A stretch of DNA of 64,000 nucleotides. It comes from Planomicrobium okeanokoites. Lineage in GTDB: Bacteria; Bacillota; Bacilli; Bacillales_A; Planococcaceae. Of the stretch, positions 40,630 through 50,407 are shown one piece after another. Each line of letters begins with the position of its first letter. The stretch's first letter is position 1. The translations under genes and the position numbers were made by a program. The notes under the pieces are model-generated. The model was not told where the DNA came from. It ran no database searches and worked only from the letters and a program-made list of their open reading frames with translations. The DNA lies in NCBI RefSeq assembly GCF_003428875.1, contig NZ_QQRS01000003.1:333501-397500 (forward strand). The letters run 5' to 3'.

Positions 40630-41931
40630 ATGAAAGAGTTCAAATTCAAAAAAGGATTGCTCGCTTCATTACTGGTTACAACAAGTTTGTTGGCGGCATG
40701 CGGCAACGGCGGGGAAGAAGAAGGTTCTTCAGCTGAAGGCGACAAAGTAACAGTAGACATTTTTCAATTTAAAGTAGAGTTCAAAGAACAATTCGAAGAT
40801 GTTGTGGCAATGTATGAAAAAGAAAACCCTGATGTAAATATTGAAATTACAACAGTAGGCGGCGGAGAAGATTATGGCGCTGCACTCCGTTCGAAGTTTG
40901 CTTCAGGCAACGAGCCGGCAATCTTCAATATCGGCGGACCTCAGGACGTAGCTGACTGGAAAGACAGCCTGGCTCCGTTATCAGATACTGCTGCTGCAGG
41001 AGCTGCACTTGACGGAACGCTTGACGGTGTCACTGTAGAATCGGAAGTTTTGGGTTTGCCTTATAACCAGGAAGGCTACGGATTCATCTACAATACACGC
41101 CTGTTTGAAGAAGCGGGAATCGATCCTGCCTCAATCACGGATTATGCAAGCCTTGAAGAAGCTGTGAAAACACTGGATTCAAAAAAAGAAGAGCTTGAAA
41201 TTGAATCTGTATTCGCATTCCCGGGGAAAGAAACTTGGGTAACAGGATTGCATTTATCAAATACATTCATCGCACCAGAGTTTGACCATAACGTATTGTC
41301 TGCATTTGATGCACCGGCAGTAGAATTCAAATATTCAGATGGCTTCAAGAAAATCGTTGATCTTCAAAACGAATATTCAAAACAGCCGACAGTGAGCTTG
41401 GATTATTCTCAGCAAGTTGAAGAATTATTCTCATTGGAACGTGTTGCAATCATTCAGCAAGGGAACTGGGCTTACGGCTCAATCGCTGGAATCGACCAGG
41501 AATTTGCTGACGGCGGAATCGACATGATGCCGATACCGGTTGAAGGCTATGAAGAAGGCGGCCTTCCGGTCGGTGTGCCAATGTACTGGGCAGTCAACTC
41601 AAACCTTGACGAAGAAGTGATCCAGGCTTCAAAAGATTTCCTGGACTGGCTGTATACTTCTGACGCTGGTAAAACAGCTGTAGTGGAAGATTTCAAATTC
41701 ATCCCTGCATACGAGGGATATGACACTTCGAAAATTTCTGACCCATTATCCAAAGCTGTTTACGATGCTTCAGAAGCAGGCGAAACAATCGGATGGGTAT
41801 TCATGGGCTATCCGACAGGATGGGGACAGGATGAACTGGGTGCCAACATCCAGAAATACTTGAGCGAAGAAGCGACTTGGGAAGAAGTAGTCGATTCAGC
41901 GAAAGCCGCTTGGGAAGCTGACAGACAATAA
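40630..41931 (+). CDS. Sugar ABC transporter substrate-binding lipoprotein
   Basis: The 433-residue protein has a lipoprotein signal ending LLAAC, with the lipidated Cys at residue 24. An extracellular solute-binding family 1 domain follows (DIFQFKVEFKEQFEDVV, AALRSKFASGNEPAIFNIGGP, LPYNQEGYGFIYNTRLFEEAGI in pieces, QQGNWAYGSI). It binds maltodextrins, isomaltooligosaccharides or a similar glucoside outside the membrane and delivers it to the permease pair. ATG 40630 follows AAAGGGGG; a longer frame to 40519 runs through the operators and is not used. A partial terminator follows at 41961. Confidence 0.93.
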   Translation: MKEFKFKKGLLASLLVTTSLLAACGNGGEEEGSSAEGDKVTVDIFQFKVEFKEQFEDVVAMYEKENPDVNIEITTVGGGEDYGAALRSKFASGNEPAIFNIGGPQDVADWKDSLAPLSDTAAAGAALDGTLDGVTVESEVLGLPYNQEGYGFIYNTRLFEEAGIDPASITDYASLEEAVKTLDSKKEELEIESVFAFPGKETWVTGLHLSNTFIAPEFDHNVLSAFDAPAVEFKYSDGFKKIVDLQNEYSKQPTVSLDYSQQVEELFSLERVAIIQQGNWAYGSIAGIDQEFADGGIDMMPIPVEGYEEGGLPVGVPMYWAVNSNLDEEVIQASKDFLDWLYTSDAGKTAVVEDFKFIPAYEGYDTSKISDPLSKAVYDASEAGETIGWVFMGYPTGWGQDELGANIQKYLSEEATWEEVVDSAKAAWEADRQ

Positions 41932-41960
41932 AACAGTGAAATAAATAAGCTGGAGACAAG

Positions 41961-41990
41961 AACAAAGCAGCCTCTGTGCTGCTTTGTTTT
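41961..41990 (+). terminator. Intercistronic hairpin between binding-protein and permease genes
   Basis: Stem AACAAAGCAGC (41961-41971) with GCTGCTTTGTT (41978-41988) and a modest T-rich tail. It probably stops part of the transcripts or protects the 3' end, which would raise the binding protein over the permeases. Confidence 0.72.
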
Positions 41991-42029
41991 GTCTTTCCGC
42001 TTCTAATGCAGAAAGGAAGGGCTTCAATT

Positions 42030-42890
42030 ATGCGTACGAAAGATTTTGCTTACTGGTTGTTCCTGGCCCCGGTCTTGATCGCTCTAACCCTCGTAGTCGT
42101 CGTGCCGATGCTGCTTGGCGTCTATTATTCCTTCACCAGCTGGAATGGCATCAACACAGGTGAATTTGTCGGCTTCCAGAATTATATCGATCTTTTCAAA
42201 GATGAAAGATTCCTGGATTCTTTATGGTTCACGACGAAATTCTCCGTTATTTCGGTCATCCTCATTAACTTCATCGGTTTGTCTTTGGCGTTGATCGTAA
42301 CATCGCGCATCAAATCCAGCAGTCTTCTTCGGACGACTTTCTTCATGCCGAACCTGATCGGCGGTCTGATCCTGGGATTCATCTGGCAATTCATCTTCAT
42401 CAAAGTATTTGCCAGTGTCGGTGAAATGGTCGGAATGGAAAGTCTGCAGGGATGGCTCTCTACTACAGAAACCGGTTTTTGGGGACTGGTCATTCTTATG
42501 AGCTGGCAGATGGCCGGCTATATCATGGTTATTTACATAGCGTATCTGCAAGGATTGCCGAAAGAATTGCTTGAGGCTTCTGAAATTGACGGTGCATCAT
42601 CTTTCCAGCGTTTCCGCTACATCGTCTTTCCTTTGGTGGCGCCGGCATTCACCGTCAGCATGTTCCTGACACTGTCGAATACCTTTAAACTGTATGACCA
42701 AAACCTGTCTTTGACTGGTGGCGGACCATACAACTCGACAGAAATGGTGGCAATGGAAATCTTCAAGACGGCGTTCATGCAAAATGCTTTCGCATATGCG
42801 CAGGCAAAAGCGGTCATCTTCTTCGTAATCGTTGCAATCATTGCCTTGCTGCAGGTTTATTGGAATAAACGCCGGGAGGTTGAAATGTAA
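42030..42890 (+). CDS. Sugar ABC transporter permease, MalF/MsmF-like
   Basis: The 286-residue inner-membrane protein has six predicted helices and the EAA loop EASEIDGASSFQRFRYIVFPLVAPAF (shown as the conserved EAS...DGA...F..I.FP pattern), the contact site for the ATPase. It pairs with the MalG-like permease encoded next. ATG 42030 follows GGAAGG; an upstream frame to 41976 overlaps the intercistronic hairpin and is unlikely. Confidence 0.91.
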   Translation: MRTKDFAYWLFLAPVLIALTLVVVVPMLLGVYYSFTSWNGINTGEFVGFQNYIDLFKDERFLDSLWFTTKFSVISVILINFIGLSLALIVTSRIKSSSLLRTTFFMPNLIGGLILGFIWQFIFIKVFASVGEMVGMESLQGWLSTTETGFWGLVILMSWQMAGYIMVIYIAYLQGLPKELLEASEIDGASSFQRFRYIVFPLVAPAFTVSMFLTLSNTFKLYDQNLSLTGGGPYNSTEMVAMEIFKTAFMQNAFAYAQAKAVIFFVIVAIIALLQVYWNKRREVEM

Positions 42891-43705
42891 TGAGAAACAA
42901 AAGAAATTGGAAGTTGGAGATTCTCGGCATTCTCCTCGGTATCTTATGGTTATTGCCTTTTTATCTGATGTTCGTCAACTCGTTCAAAACGAAAAAAGAA
43001 ATTTTCATGGATGTGACAAGCCCTCCGGAACAATGGAGTTTTGATAATTACATCACCGCTTTTGAGGAACTGGATTTTCTCCAGACCCTATTCAATTCAC
43101 TGCTCATCACAATCAGCAGCGTTGTGCTGATCATCATCTTTTCAGCGATGGCGGCGTACGCGCTGTCCCGCGCCAAAAGCCGGATCAGCACTGTCCTGTT
43201 TTTCATTTTTGTAGCGGCAATGCTGATACCGTTCCAGTCGGTCATGATTCCGCTTGTCACCGTATTCGGCCAATTTGAAATGCTGAACCGCGGCGGCCTG
43301 ATTTTCATGTATATCGGATTTGGTGCCAGCCTGTCGATTTTCCTTTATCACGGCGCATTGAACAATATTCCGAAATCACTGGATGAGGCAGCACGCATCG
43401 ACGGAGCCAATCGCTGGCAGGTTTTCTGGCACATCATCTTCCCGATGCTGAAGCCGATCACTGTCACGGTCGCTATCCTGAACATCATCTGGATTTGGAA
43501 CGATTATCTTCTGCCATCTCTGGTCATCAATAAAACCGGAAGCGAAACCATCCCACTGAAGATGTTTTTCTTCTTCGGAGAATACACGAAACAATGGCAT
43601 CTGGCACTTGCAGGGCTTACGCTCGCAATCTTGCCTGTCATCATCTTTTATTTCTTCGCACAGCGTTCAATCATCAAAGGCGTATCGGATGGTGCCATAA
43701 AGTAA
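42890..43705 (+). CDS. Sugar ABC transporter permease, MalG/MsmG-like
   Basis: The 271-residue protein has six predicted helices and the EAA loop DEAARIDGANRWQVFWHIIFP in pattern. It begins with the ATG that overlaps the stop codon of the MalF-like gene by one base, with GGGAGG upstream, so the two subunits are translated together. The C-terminal FFAQRSIIKGVSDGAIK is typical of MalG relatives. Confidence 0.92.
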   Translation: MRNKRNWKLEILGILLGILWLLPFYLMFVNSFKTKKEIFMDVTSPPEQWSFDNYITAFEELDFLQTLFNSLLITISSVVLIIIFSAMAAYALSRAKSRISTVLFFIFVAAMLIPFQSVMIPLVTVFGQFEMLNRGGLIFMYIGFGASLSIFLYHGALNNIPKSLDEAARIDGANRWQVFWHIIFPMLKPITVTVAILNIIWIWNDYLLPSLVINKTGSETIPLKMFFFFGEYTKQWHLALAGLTLAILPVIIFYFFAQRSIIKGVSDGAIK

Positions 43706-43718
43706 AGGGGAGATTGAA

Positions 43719-44738
43719 GTGGCAATTACGATTAAAGATGTTGCGAAAGCGGCATCGGTCTCACCGGCAACTGTATCCCGTGTGATCGCGGATAATCCGC
43801 GTATCAGTGAAGACACAAAGAAAAAAGTCCGGGAAACTATGAAGCACCTGGGCTATTACCCGAACTTCCAGGCGCGTAATCTGGTTATCCAAAAAACTCA
43901 GACAATCGGTGTCATCATGGCCGATTCGGCGACCCTCGCTTTCCAGAATCCATTCTTTCCGGAAGTGCTCCGCGGCATCTCGAGCCGTGCCCATGAAAGC
44001 CAGTACGGACTTTATCTTTCGACTGGCGCCACTACCGAAGAGATCTATGAAGAAGTCATTTCCATGACCCAGGGAAAAAGGGTCGATGGCATTATACTTT
44101 TATACTCCAGAATCGGCGACAAAATCATGGATTACCTATACAATAGCAATACTCCATTTTCAGTCGTCGGCCGCCCGGATGTCCATACCGAATCGATTTC
44201 GTATGTCGATAACGATAATGTGGGGAATTCGTTTGAAGTCGTCAATTACCTGATCGGCCTTGGCCATCAGCGGATTGCATATGTTGGCGGCGGGTTGGAA
44301 TATGTGGTGTCATTGGACCGTTTGAAAGGGTATCGAAAAGCAATTCAAAAAGCGGGAATCCGCTACGATTCCGAATTGATCGTCAATCAGTCGATCAATG
44401 CGGGGTTGGAAGAGCAGTCGGTCCAACGGCTGATGCGGCTTGAACAGCCGCCGACAGCGATTGTCACACATGACGATTTGATCGCTTATGAATTGATCAG
44501 TTATCTGCAGGACATGAAAATAGATGTTCCCGGCAATGTTTCCGTATTGAGCTTCAATAACCATTCGCTGTCAGAACATCTGAAACCGCCGCTCAGCACG
44601 GTGGATATTTCGATTTATGAACTGGGTCTGCATGCAGCAGAACTGGTACTTGAAAAAATTAAAGACAGGGAGGCGCCGGTAAGGGAAATCACGGTTCCTT
44701 CCCGGCTGATTGAACGAGGTTCTTGCCGAAGTCTTTGA
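43719..44738 (+). CDS. LacI family repressor of the sugar cluster (MalR-like)
   Basis: The 339-residue protein has a LacI helix-turn-helix (ITIKDVAKAASVSPATVSRVI, residues 3-23), hinge helix, and a sugar-binding core (IGVIMADSA, GRPDVHTESISYVDNDN, RIAYVGGG, TAIVTHDDLIAYELI). Its likely operators are the TGTGCAAACGnTTGCACA-like sites upstream of the binding-protein gene. The inducer would be a maltose- or isomaltose-type sugar. The GTG start follows AAAGGGGAG 13 bases after the permease stop, so it is expressed with the transporter it controls. Confidence 0.92.
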   Translation: MAITIKDVAKAASVSPATVSRVIADNPRISEDTKKKVRETMKHLGYYPNFQARNLVIQKTQTIGVIMADSATLAFQNPFFPEVLRGISSRAHESQYGLYLSTGATTEEIYEEVISMTQGKRVDGIILLYSRIGDKIMDYLYNSNTPFSVVGRPDVHTESISYVDNDNVGNSFEVVNYLIGLGHQRIAYVGGGLEYVVSLDRLKGYRKAIQKAGIRYDSELIVNQSINAGLEEQSVQRLMRLEQPPTAIVTHDDLIAYELISYLQDMKIDVPGNVSVLSFNNHSLSEHLKPPLSTVDISIYELGLHAAELVLEKIKDREAPVREITVPSRLIERGSCRSL

Positions 44739-44750
44739 AAGGAAATGAAC

Positions 44751-46367
44751 ATGAACAAAAAATGGTGGAAAGAAGCAGTTGCATATCAGGTTTATCCGAG
44801 AAGCTTCATGGATTCGAACGGCGACGGCATCGGAGATATCAATGGCTTAACGGCGAAACTGGATTATCTGAAGGAATTGGGCATTGACGTTATCTGGATC
44901 TGTCCCATGTATAAATCGCCGAATGATGACAATGGCTATGATATCAGTGATTACCAGGACATCATGGATGAGCTGGGAACGATGGAGGATTTCGACCGCC
45001 TTTTGGCGGAAGTGCACGCACGCGGCATGAAGCTGATTATCGACCTGGTCATCAATCATACAAGTGATGAGCATCCATGGTTCCAGGAATCCCGCTCGTC
45101 ACTGGATAATCCGAAGCGTGACTGGTATGTATGGCGTGACAAACCGACAAACTGGAAAAGCATTTTCGGCGGACCGGCCTGGGAGTATGATGAAAAGACA
45201 GGGCAATATTATTTGCATATCTTCTCGAAGAAACAGCCGGATCTGAACTGGGAAAACCCGGAAGTGCGGAAAGCGTTATACGATATGGTCAACTGGTGGC
45301 TCGACAAAGGAATCGATGGATTCCGTGTGGACGCCATCAGCCACATCAAGAAAGACTTCACTGATTTGCCGCTGGAAGAAGGCAAGCCGTATCTGCCGGC
45401 ATGGGAAAAAATGATGAACGTCGATGGCATCCAGCCGCTTTTGGCAGAACTTCGTGATGAGACATTCGCTAAATACGATATTATGACAGTTGGCGAAGCG
45501 AACGGCGTATCCGCTGATGATATCGAAGAATGGATCAGTGAAGAAAATGGCAAATTCAATATGGTCTTTCAATTCGAAGACCTTGGCCTGTGGAATACGG
45601 AAGAGAAAAAAGGGATCAATGTATCGGAGCTTAAAGATGTTCTGACCCGCTGGCAAAAAGCTGTTGAAGGAATAGGGTGGAATGCCTTATTCATCGAAAA
45701 CCACGATAAACCCCGAGCAGTTTCAACTTGGGGCAATGACAGCATTTACTGGCGTGAAAGTGCGACATCGATGGCTTGCATGTATTTCTTCATGCAAGGC
45801 ACACCGTTCATCTATCAGGGACAGGAAATCGGCATGACGAATGCGCCGTTTGAAAAAATCGAGCAATACGATGATGTCCAGACCCATAATCTGTATTTCT
45901 ATAACTTAGCCGAAGGCATGGAACACGATGCGGTCATGACGCTGATCAAAGCGACAAGCCGTGACCACTCGCGCACTCCGATGCAATGGGACAACAGCCC
46001 GAATGCCGGTTTCTCTGAAAGCCAGCCTTGGATCTACACGAATCCTAACTACGAGTGGCTCAATGTTGAAGCGCAAAAACACAATCCCCATTCTGTGCTT
46101 TCCTTCTACAAGCAAATGATTGCACTGCGTAAAAAGATGGCCGTGCTTGTTTACGGCAGCTATGAGTTGAAGGAACTTGGGTTTGATGACGTTTATGCTT
46201 ACACGCGCGAAGATGAGGATTCGAAAGTATTGATCGTTTCGAATCTCGGTCCGAATCGTTACCGCTGGAATGAACCGGAAAACCGCGGTCTGCTGATGTC
46301 GAATTACGAATCCGTTGACCCGGCAGAAATCCGCCCATATGAAGCGAGAGTCTATCAAATTAAATAA
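44751..46367 (+). CDS. GH13 alpha-glucosidase, alpha-1,4-type
   Basis: The 538-residue GH13_31 enzyme has nucleophile D194 (DGFRVDAIS), acid/base E249 (TVGEANG) and D319 (ENHDKPR). Ala195 follows the nucleophile, where the first enzyme of the cluster has Val; Ala at this place is known from alpha-1,4-specific members. Its domain B contains an insertion (ESRSSLDNPKRDWYVWRDKP) absent from the first enzyme. It lacks a signal peptide and acts on imported maltodextrin. ATG 44751 lies 8 bases from AAAGG; ATG 44745 is too close. It ends the transporter operon. Confidence 0.92.
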   Translation: MNKKWWKEAVAYQVYPRSFMDSNGDGIGDINGLTAKLDYLKELGIDVIWICPMYKSPNDDNGYDISDYQDIMDELGTMEDFDRLLAEVHARGMKLIIDLVINHTSDEHPWFQESRSSLDNPKRDWYVWRDKPTNWKSIFGGPAWEYDEKTGQYYLHIFSKKQPDLNWENPEVRKALYDMVNWWLDKGIDGFRVDAISHIKKDFTDLPLEEGKPYLPAWEKMMNVDGIQPLLAELRDETFAKYDIMTVGEANGVSADDIEEWISEENGKFNMVFQFEDLGLWNTEEKKGINVSELKDVLTRWQKAVEGIGWNALFIENHDKPRAVSTWGNDSIYWRESATSMACMYFFMQGTPFIYQGQEIGMTNAPFEKIEQYDDVQTHNLYFYNLAEGMEHDAVMTLIKATSRDHSRTPMQWDNSPNAGFSESQPWIYTNPNYEWLNVEAQKHNPHSVLSFYKQMIALRKKMAVLVYGSYELKELGFDDVYAYTREDEDSKVLIVSNLGPNRYRWNEPENRGLLMSNYESVDPAEIRPYEARVYQIK

Positions 46368-46375
46368 GCGAACAG

Positions 46376-46410
46376 AAAAAGGGCGGACCCGATGGGGTCT
46401 GCCCTTTTTA
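46376..46410 (+). terminator. Intrinsic terminator of the sugar operon
   Basis: Stem AAAAAGGGCGGACCC with GGGTCTGCCCTTTTT, loop GATG. Confidence 0.92.
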
Positions 46411-46572
46411 CATTTTCGAAAAGATATCAATTTTTCGATCTTTATCAATGAAGCAGTGCAGCGATGCAGAAGCACCTCTTTGCCCTTCAACGCCTAATGC
46501 TTCATTCTGAATCTACTTAGAATTATGGAGCCACTTCTATACGTAAATCAGATATAAGCGGATGTGAGTTAT

Positions 46573-46734
46573 AGAAAGCGAGCTGAGATATGGAGCAAAA
46601 CAGCGAAGACTCCCAGGCGACTAAGCGAAGTGCTGAGATCCACTTGGGTGAAGTGAAACGAGCCCGAGTTAGCTCAGTGCGAGCAGCCAGGAAAGCGGAG
46701 CTGTTTTGCGGAATATCGTATACCTAGCTTTCTT
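46573..46734. repeat. Structured intergenic repeat-like element
   Basis: The 414-base gap before pgi holds a GC-richer element with long imperfect terminal inverted arms. 46573-46604 (AGAAAGCGAGCTGAG...GCAAAACAGC) pairs with 46700-46733 (GCTGTTTTGCG...TAGCTTTCT). The inside carries GCGAAGACTCCC and GGAAAGCGGAGC, which resemble the widespread, noncoding structured repeats of Bacillaceae genomes. No open frame is convincing. It may be an RNA-level structure or a miniature mobile repeat. The rest of the gap (46411-46572 and 46735-46781) shows nothing I can name. Confidence 0.6.
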
Positions 46735-46781
46735 TTTAAACACACTAGAGGAAAGACCGAATGGATCTTGTTTTTCTAAAA

Positions 46782-48062
46782 TTAGTATCCTGGCTTCTCC
46801 AATAATTTAAAGATGTTGTTTTTATAATCCTCAACGCCCGGCTGGTCGAATGGGTTGATGTCCAGCAGGTATGCGCTGTATGCGCAGGAAATCATATAGA
46901 AATAAAACAGGTGGCCAAGATGGAACTCATCCATCTTTTCGATTGTCAGGCTCATTTGCGGAACGCCGCCGTCAAGATGCGCTGACGAAGTGCCTTTATA
47001 GGCAACGTGATTAAATTCCTGCAGCGTGATGCCGGCCAGGTAATTCAATTCGTCACCATCATTCTCCGCTTCGAATACTGTCAAATCTTCTTTGCTTTCC
47101 TTGATCAGCAGGAAACTCTCAAAAAGATTGCGGATGCCGTCCTGGATATACTGGCCCATTGAATGGAGATCAGTAGTGAATGATACGGAAGCAGGGAAGA
47201 TGCCTTTGCCTTCTTTGCCTTCGCTTTCACCGAATAATTGCTTCCACCATTCCTGGACATAAGCCAATTTCGGTTCAAAAGTGGCCATGACTTCTGTGGT
47301 ATAACCTTCTGAATAAAGGTGATGACGCGCAGCTGCATAACGGATGGCTGTGTTGGTTTTGGGATTGAATACCTGATAAGCCTCTTCCGCATCTTTTGCG
47401 CCGGCCATCAATTCTGATACTGAAAATCCGGCAGCGGCAATCGGCAGCAAGCCAACTGCAGTAAATACTGAATAACGTCCGCCCACATCTTCAGGTACGA
47501 CAAATCGTTCATATCCATTTTCAATCGCCAGGTTGACCAGTGCGCCTTTCTCGGCGTCAGTCGTTACGATGATGCGTTCTGCGGCGGCTTCCCCGTAACG
47601 GTCTTCCATGTATTTTTTCAGAAAGCGGAAGGCGAGCGCAGGCTCTGTAGTTTTTCCTGATTTCGAAATGACATTGACCATCACTTCCTTGCCGTCGAGA
47701 TGGGCGAGAAGCTGTTTCAGATATTCGCCGCTGACCTGATGTCCGGCAAACAGCACCTCGGTTTTTTTATCATCTTTATTGAAATAAGGCGAGAGAGCGG
47801 TCAATGCGGCTTTCGCGCCCAGATAGGATCCACCGATGCCGATGACGACCAATACCTCCGCTTTTTCCTGGATCACTTCGGCGGTTTTTTGGATGCGCTC
47901 CATAAATTCAGGCTGAACAGTGCTCGGCCAATCGAGCCATCCCAAAAAATCGGAACCTCTTCCTTCTTTATTGTATAAATTATCATGAATTTCCTTTAAC
48001 GCGGCTTTTTTTCCGTCTGTCAAAACAGTTTCGAAAGACCCCGAATATGTAAACTCGATCAT
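46782..48062 (-). CDS. pgi: Glucose-6-phosphate isomerase
   Basis: The 426-residue glycolytic enzyme interconverts glucose-6-phosphate and fructose-6-phosphate. It has the PGI motifs VVIGIGGSYLGAKA, VISKSGKTTEPALAFR, VPEDVGGRYSVFTAVGLLPIA and the C-terminal FDQPGVEDYK. Length matches the short Firmicutes form (about 450). ATG 48062 follows AAAGGGAG. It lies inside the sugar region but on the opposite strand, so it is not in the transport operon, though it accepts its product. Confidence 0.95.
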   Translation of the reverse strand: MIEFTYSGSFETVLTDGKKAALKEIHDNLYNKEGRGSDFLGWLDWPSTVQPEFMERIQKTAEVIQEKAEVLVVIGIGGSYLGAKAALTALSPYFNKDDKKTEVLFAGHQVSGEYLKQLLAHLDGKEVMVNVISKSGKTTEPALAFRFLKKYMEDRYGEAAAERIIVTTDAEKGALVNLAIENGYERFVVPEDVGGRYSVFTAVGLLPIAAAGFSVSELMAGAKDAEEAYQVFNPKTNTAIRYAAARHHLYSEGYTTEVMATFEPKLAYVQEWWKQLFGESEGKEGKGIFPASVSFTTDLHSMGQYIQDGIRNLFESFLLIKESKEDLTVFEAENDGDELNYLAGITLQEFNHVAYKGTSSAHLDGGVPQMSLTIEKMDEFHLGHLFYFYMISCAYSAYLLDINPFDQPGVEDYKNNIFKLLEKPGY

Positions 48063-48205
48063 CTGAAAACTCCCTTTCCTTTTTCTCTCAAGTTTACCAT
48101 ATCCGGAGCTTCAATACCTTATGGCATATGCGAATAAAGAGAGTCTTTCATTTTAACGGGAACCCATAATCTGGTAAGCTGATTATTAAGAAAGTGGGGG
48201 AAGAA

Positions 48206-50218
48206 ATGAAAAAAATAATAATCGTACTTTTTATTTTGGCTATGGCTCTTTTTCTTTCCGGCTGCCAGGAACAAGTGACGCCGGAAGACCGGTTAGCTGA
48301 ATACATAGAACACTGGAATAATCTCGAATTTGGAGAGATGTATGAAATATATTTGAATGAAGGAACGAAAGCGGCTTACGGAACGGATGAATTCATTGAC
48401 CGCCAGCAGAAACTTCATGAAGACCTTGGCATAGAGAACCTTGAAGTGACTTTTACGGAAGCTCCGGAAGATACTGAATGGGAACAGGAACAGCCGGCTG
48501 ATTTTCCAGTGCAGGTGTCAATGGATACACTCGCGGGTCCAGTGGAATTTGAAGAAACCATGACTCTTCTGTATGAAGAAACGGAAGAAGCGGGAAATTG
48601 GTTTGTCGAGTGGACGCCTTCTTTCATTTTCCCGCAGCTTGAAGCCGGTGATCCGGTGCGCATCAACAGGCAGGCTGCAGCGAGAGGGGAATTGTATGAC
48701 CGCAATGATCAGCCGCTCGCCGTCAATGGCACCGGCAGGTCAATCGGAGTTGTGCCTGAGAAATTCACAGATGCCGCTGATAAAGAACAGCTCGCTGAAT
48801 TGCTCGGCATGTCTGTTGAAGAAATCGATCGGCAATTGGAGCAGGATTGGGTGCAGAATAACCTGAGCCAATTCGTGCCGCTCAGCAAAACATCGAATGA
48901 CAACACGGAATTGCTTGAACAGGTGTTGGAAATTCCGGGAACCATGCATCAGGAAACCGCCATGCGTGAATATCCATATGGTGAAGCCCTGTCACATCTG
49001 ATCGGGTACATCGGTCCGATTACGGCTGAGCAGTTGAGTGAGCTGCAGGAACAGGATTATACAGAAAATGATATGATCGGCCGGCAAGGGCTCGAACGCC
49101 AATTGGAAGATCGGCTGCGCGGTGAAGATGGCATGCGCATCTATATCGACAAAGAGGAGGAACAGATCACCGTCGCAGAAAAGCAGGCTGTGGACGGGGA
49201 AAAAATCCAATTGACCATCGATGCTGAATTGCAACAGGTTGCTTATGAATCGATGGACGGCGAAGCGGGAACATCTGCAGCTGTCGATTCGGAGACAGGA
49301 GAAACGCTGGTGCTTCTAAGTTCGCCGGGCTTTAATCCAAGCGAATTCATGCTGGGCATGAGTGGTGAACGCTACGAGGAGTTAAAAGAAGATCCTTTGA
49401 TGCCGCTATATAACCGATTTGCCCAAAGCTATGCCCCGGGATCGACGATAAAACCGGTAACTGCTGCAATCGGCCTTGAAGCAGGAACCCTCGACCCGTC
49501 GGAAGGACTGACGATCGAGGGTGAGACATGGCAAAAAGATGATTGGGGAGGCTACGAAGTGACGCGAGTCCATCCGGAAGCACCCAATCCGATTGATTTG
49601 AATAAGGCGCTTGTTTATTCGGATAATATCTATTTTGCGAGACAAGCGCTGGAAATGGGAAGAAGCACGTTAGTGGAAGGATTGGAAAACTTCGCTTTTG
49701 GTGAAGAAATCCCGTATCCGCTCGCGTTGCAGTCTTCACAAATATCGAATGATGGAAACATCTCTTCTGAAGGGCAGCAGGCGGACACCTCATTCGGACA
49801 GGGGCAGATGCTGGCGAATATTCTTCACTTGGCATCGGTGTACCAGCCGTTTCTGACAGATGGCGTCATGCATGAACCGACGCTGCTGCTTGAAGAAGAA
49901 GATGCGCAAGTCTGGAAGGACGGATTGGTTTCAGCGGAGAATGCGGAAATACTTCGCACCGACTTGCGGAACGTGGTGGTTGATGGATTCGCACAAGAGG
50001 CGAATCTTGAAAATATTCCGCTGGCCGGCAAAACCGGTACCGCTGAGCTGAAGGCAGCTGGCGAAGAAAGCGGACAGGAAAATGGGTTCTTCATTGCTTA
50101 CGATTCCGCTAATCCCGAATTCATCATCGCCATGATGATTGAAGATGTGGGGGACAATGACGGAAGCGCCTATGTAGCCGGCATGGTCGGTGAGACATTC
50201 GAACAGTTCTACCAATAA
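48206..50218 (+). CDS. Class B penicillin-binding protein (PBP3/MecA-like)
   Basis: The 670-residue protein starts with a lipoprotein-like signal (LFLSGC, Cys20). An NTF2-like MecA_N domain follows (about 25-145), then a PBP dimerisation domain (about 155-320) and a transpeptidase domain with S413-T-I-K416, the SxN motif S472-D-N474 and K609-T-G611. It crosslinks peptidoglycan outside the membrane. MecA_N-containing class B enzymes often have low beta-lactam affinity; whether this one does cannot be seen. ATG 48206 lies 5 bases after GGGGG. It is monocistronic and ends at a clean terminator. Confidence 0.92.
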   Translation: MKKIIIVLFILAMALFLSGCQEQVTPEDRLAEYIEHWNNLEFGEMYEIYLNEGTKAAYGTDEFIDRQQKLHEDLGIENLEVTFTEAPEDTEWEQEQPADFPVQVSMDTLAGPVEFEETMTLLYEETEEAGNWFVEWTPSFIFPQLEAGDPVRINRQAAARGELYDRNDQPLAVNGTGRSIGVVPEKFTDAADKEQLAELLGMSVEEIDRQLEQDWVQNNLSQFVPLSKTSNDNTELLEQVLEIPGTMHQETAMREYPYGEALSHLIGYIGPITAEQLSELQEQDYTENDMIGRQGLERQLEDRLRGEDGMRIYIDKEEEQITVAEKQAVDGEKIQLTIDAELQQVAYESMDGEAGTSAAVDSETGETLVLLSSPGFNPSEFMLGMSGERYEELKEDPLMPLYNRFAQSYAPGSTIKPVTAAIGLEAGTLDPSEGLTIEGETWQKDDWGGYEVTRVHPEAPNPIDLNKALVYSDNIYFARQALEMGRSTLVEGLENFAFGEEIPYPLALQSSQISNDGNISSEGQQADTSFGQGQMLANILHLASVYQPFLTDGVMHEPTLLLEEEDAQVWKDGLVSAENAEILRTDLRNVVVDGFAQEANLENIPLAGKTGTAELKAAGEESGQENGFFIAYDSANPEFIIAMMIEDVGDNDGSAYVAGMVGETFEQFYQ

Positions 50219-50225
50219 AACAGTG

Positions 50226-50257
50226 ATCGCCACCTTATATTAAGGTGGCGATTTTTT
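50226..50257 (+). terminator. Intrinsic terminator of the PBP gene
   Basis: Stem ATCGCCACCTTA with TAAGGTGGCGAT and TTTTTT. Confidence 0.93.
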
Positions 50258-50407
50258 CATGATTATAGAAGAATTTCAACTCAGGCTTTATATGTTTGTC
50301 AAAAAAACAGCATTAAAGCAGGTTTTTTGATGCTTTCAGAGAATACTATATTTAGGAGGATTTTAGTTCGTTTTGGTTTGATTAAGAATGGGAAGAAGGG
50401 GGAAAGC

